Assembly: GCA_946902875.1 (NCBI GenBank)
Contig: OX336343.1
Span: 1,650,754 to 1,714,753 of the forward strand
DNA: 64,000 nt
From: Nematopogon swammerdamellus
Taxonomy: Eukaryota; Arthropoda; Insecta; Lepidoptera; Adelidae
Direction of reading: 5' to 3'
Shown here: positions 63,830-64,000 of the stretch, piece after piece
How the letters are laid out: each line of letters begins with the position of its first letter
Position numbering within the stretch: position 1 is the stretch's first letter
Translations under genes and position numbers: made by a program
Notes under the pieces: generated by a model
The model's input: only the letters and a program-made list of their open reading frames with translations
What the model was told of the DNA's origin: nothing
Database searches by the model: none

Positions 63830-64000
63830 TATATGGGGATGTTACTTCTGTTGTAGAATATTTAAGCTAATAATACCCAACAAGACAATAAGGATAATAA
63901 AATTTAAAATGTGAGATTTAACTGGTTTGAGCCAGTTTTTGAAGGTCATAGAGAAGACTTTAAAACAGGGTTTCGCCTGTGTGGTTTCGCTCACATTTTT

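Noticed and set aside
1..64000. Bacterial operon, prophage or CRISPR array
   Set aside because: Split genes, GT-AG introns, non-LTR retrotransposons and SINEs show nuclear animal DNA; the regular arrays are minisatellites without spacers.

Overview
This is eukaryotic nuclear DNA, almost certainly from a moth or butterfly. Genes are split into many small exons with GT-AG introns. The introns are packed with short retroposons and inverted-repeat elements typical of Lepidoptera: repeats beginning with a CCGGCCAAGTGCGAGTC-like head, elements ending GCGAGCGAAGCCGCGGGC, and tRNA-headed SINEs. The best protein relatives recognisable by eye are animal RAD50 and insect nutrient amino-acid transporters.

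Two host genes are present, both on the minus strand. (1) RAD50, positions 51-20131: fourteen exons join in frame into the N-terminal 760 residues (Walker A, Q-loop, first coiled coil, CPLC zinc hook, start of the returning coiled coil). The rest lies beyond the left edge. (2) An SLC6-family nutrient amino-acid transporter (KAAT1/CAATCH1-like), positions 28503-49296: thirteen positions in the transcript give 622 residues with all twelve membrane segments. Only the extreme N-terminus (start-codon exon) was not found.

The most interesting feature is inside the transporter. The exon coding for TM6, the partly unwound substrate-binding helix, exists in three homologous versions (42017-42120, 36624-36727, 35863-35966). 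Each is exactly 104 nt, enters in phase 0 and leaves in phase 2. Because 104 is not a multiple of three, only one can be used per mRNA, so this is a predicted mutually exclusive exon cluster. The versions differ at the residues that line the substrate pocket in LeuT, which suggests one gene makes transporters of different amino-acid specificity.

Layout: 1-20131 RAD50, with introns holding four minisatellites, one near-intact non-LTR retrotransposon (about 10880-14600) that splits one of them, and several SINEs. 20132-28500 intergenic, with degraded non-LTR retrotransposons and TIR elements. 28503-49296 transporter gene, with hAT-like, foldback, SINE and LINE insertions between its exons. 49297-64000 repeat-dominated DNA, probably 5' intron or flank of the transporter: a 108-bp tandem array, LINE remnants, nested Helitron-like, hAT-like, TTAA-flanked and mariner-like non-autonomous elements. 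No genuine tRNA or rRNA gene, CRISPR array or prokaryotic operon was seen.

Exon boundaries were worked out by hand from reading-frame continuity, splice dinucleotides and protein-family knowledge. Repeat families were recognised by reading copies against each other within the window, so their ends are approximate unless a target-site duplication is given.
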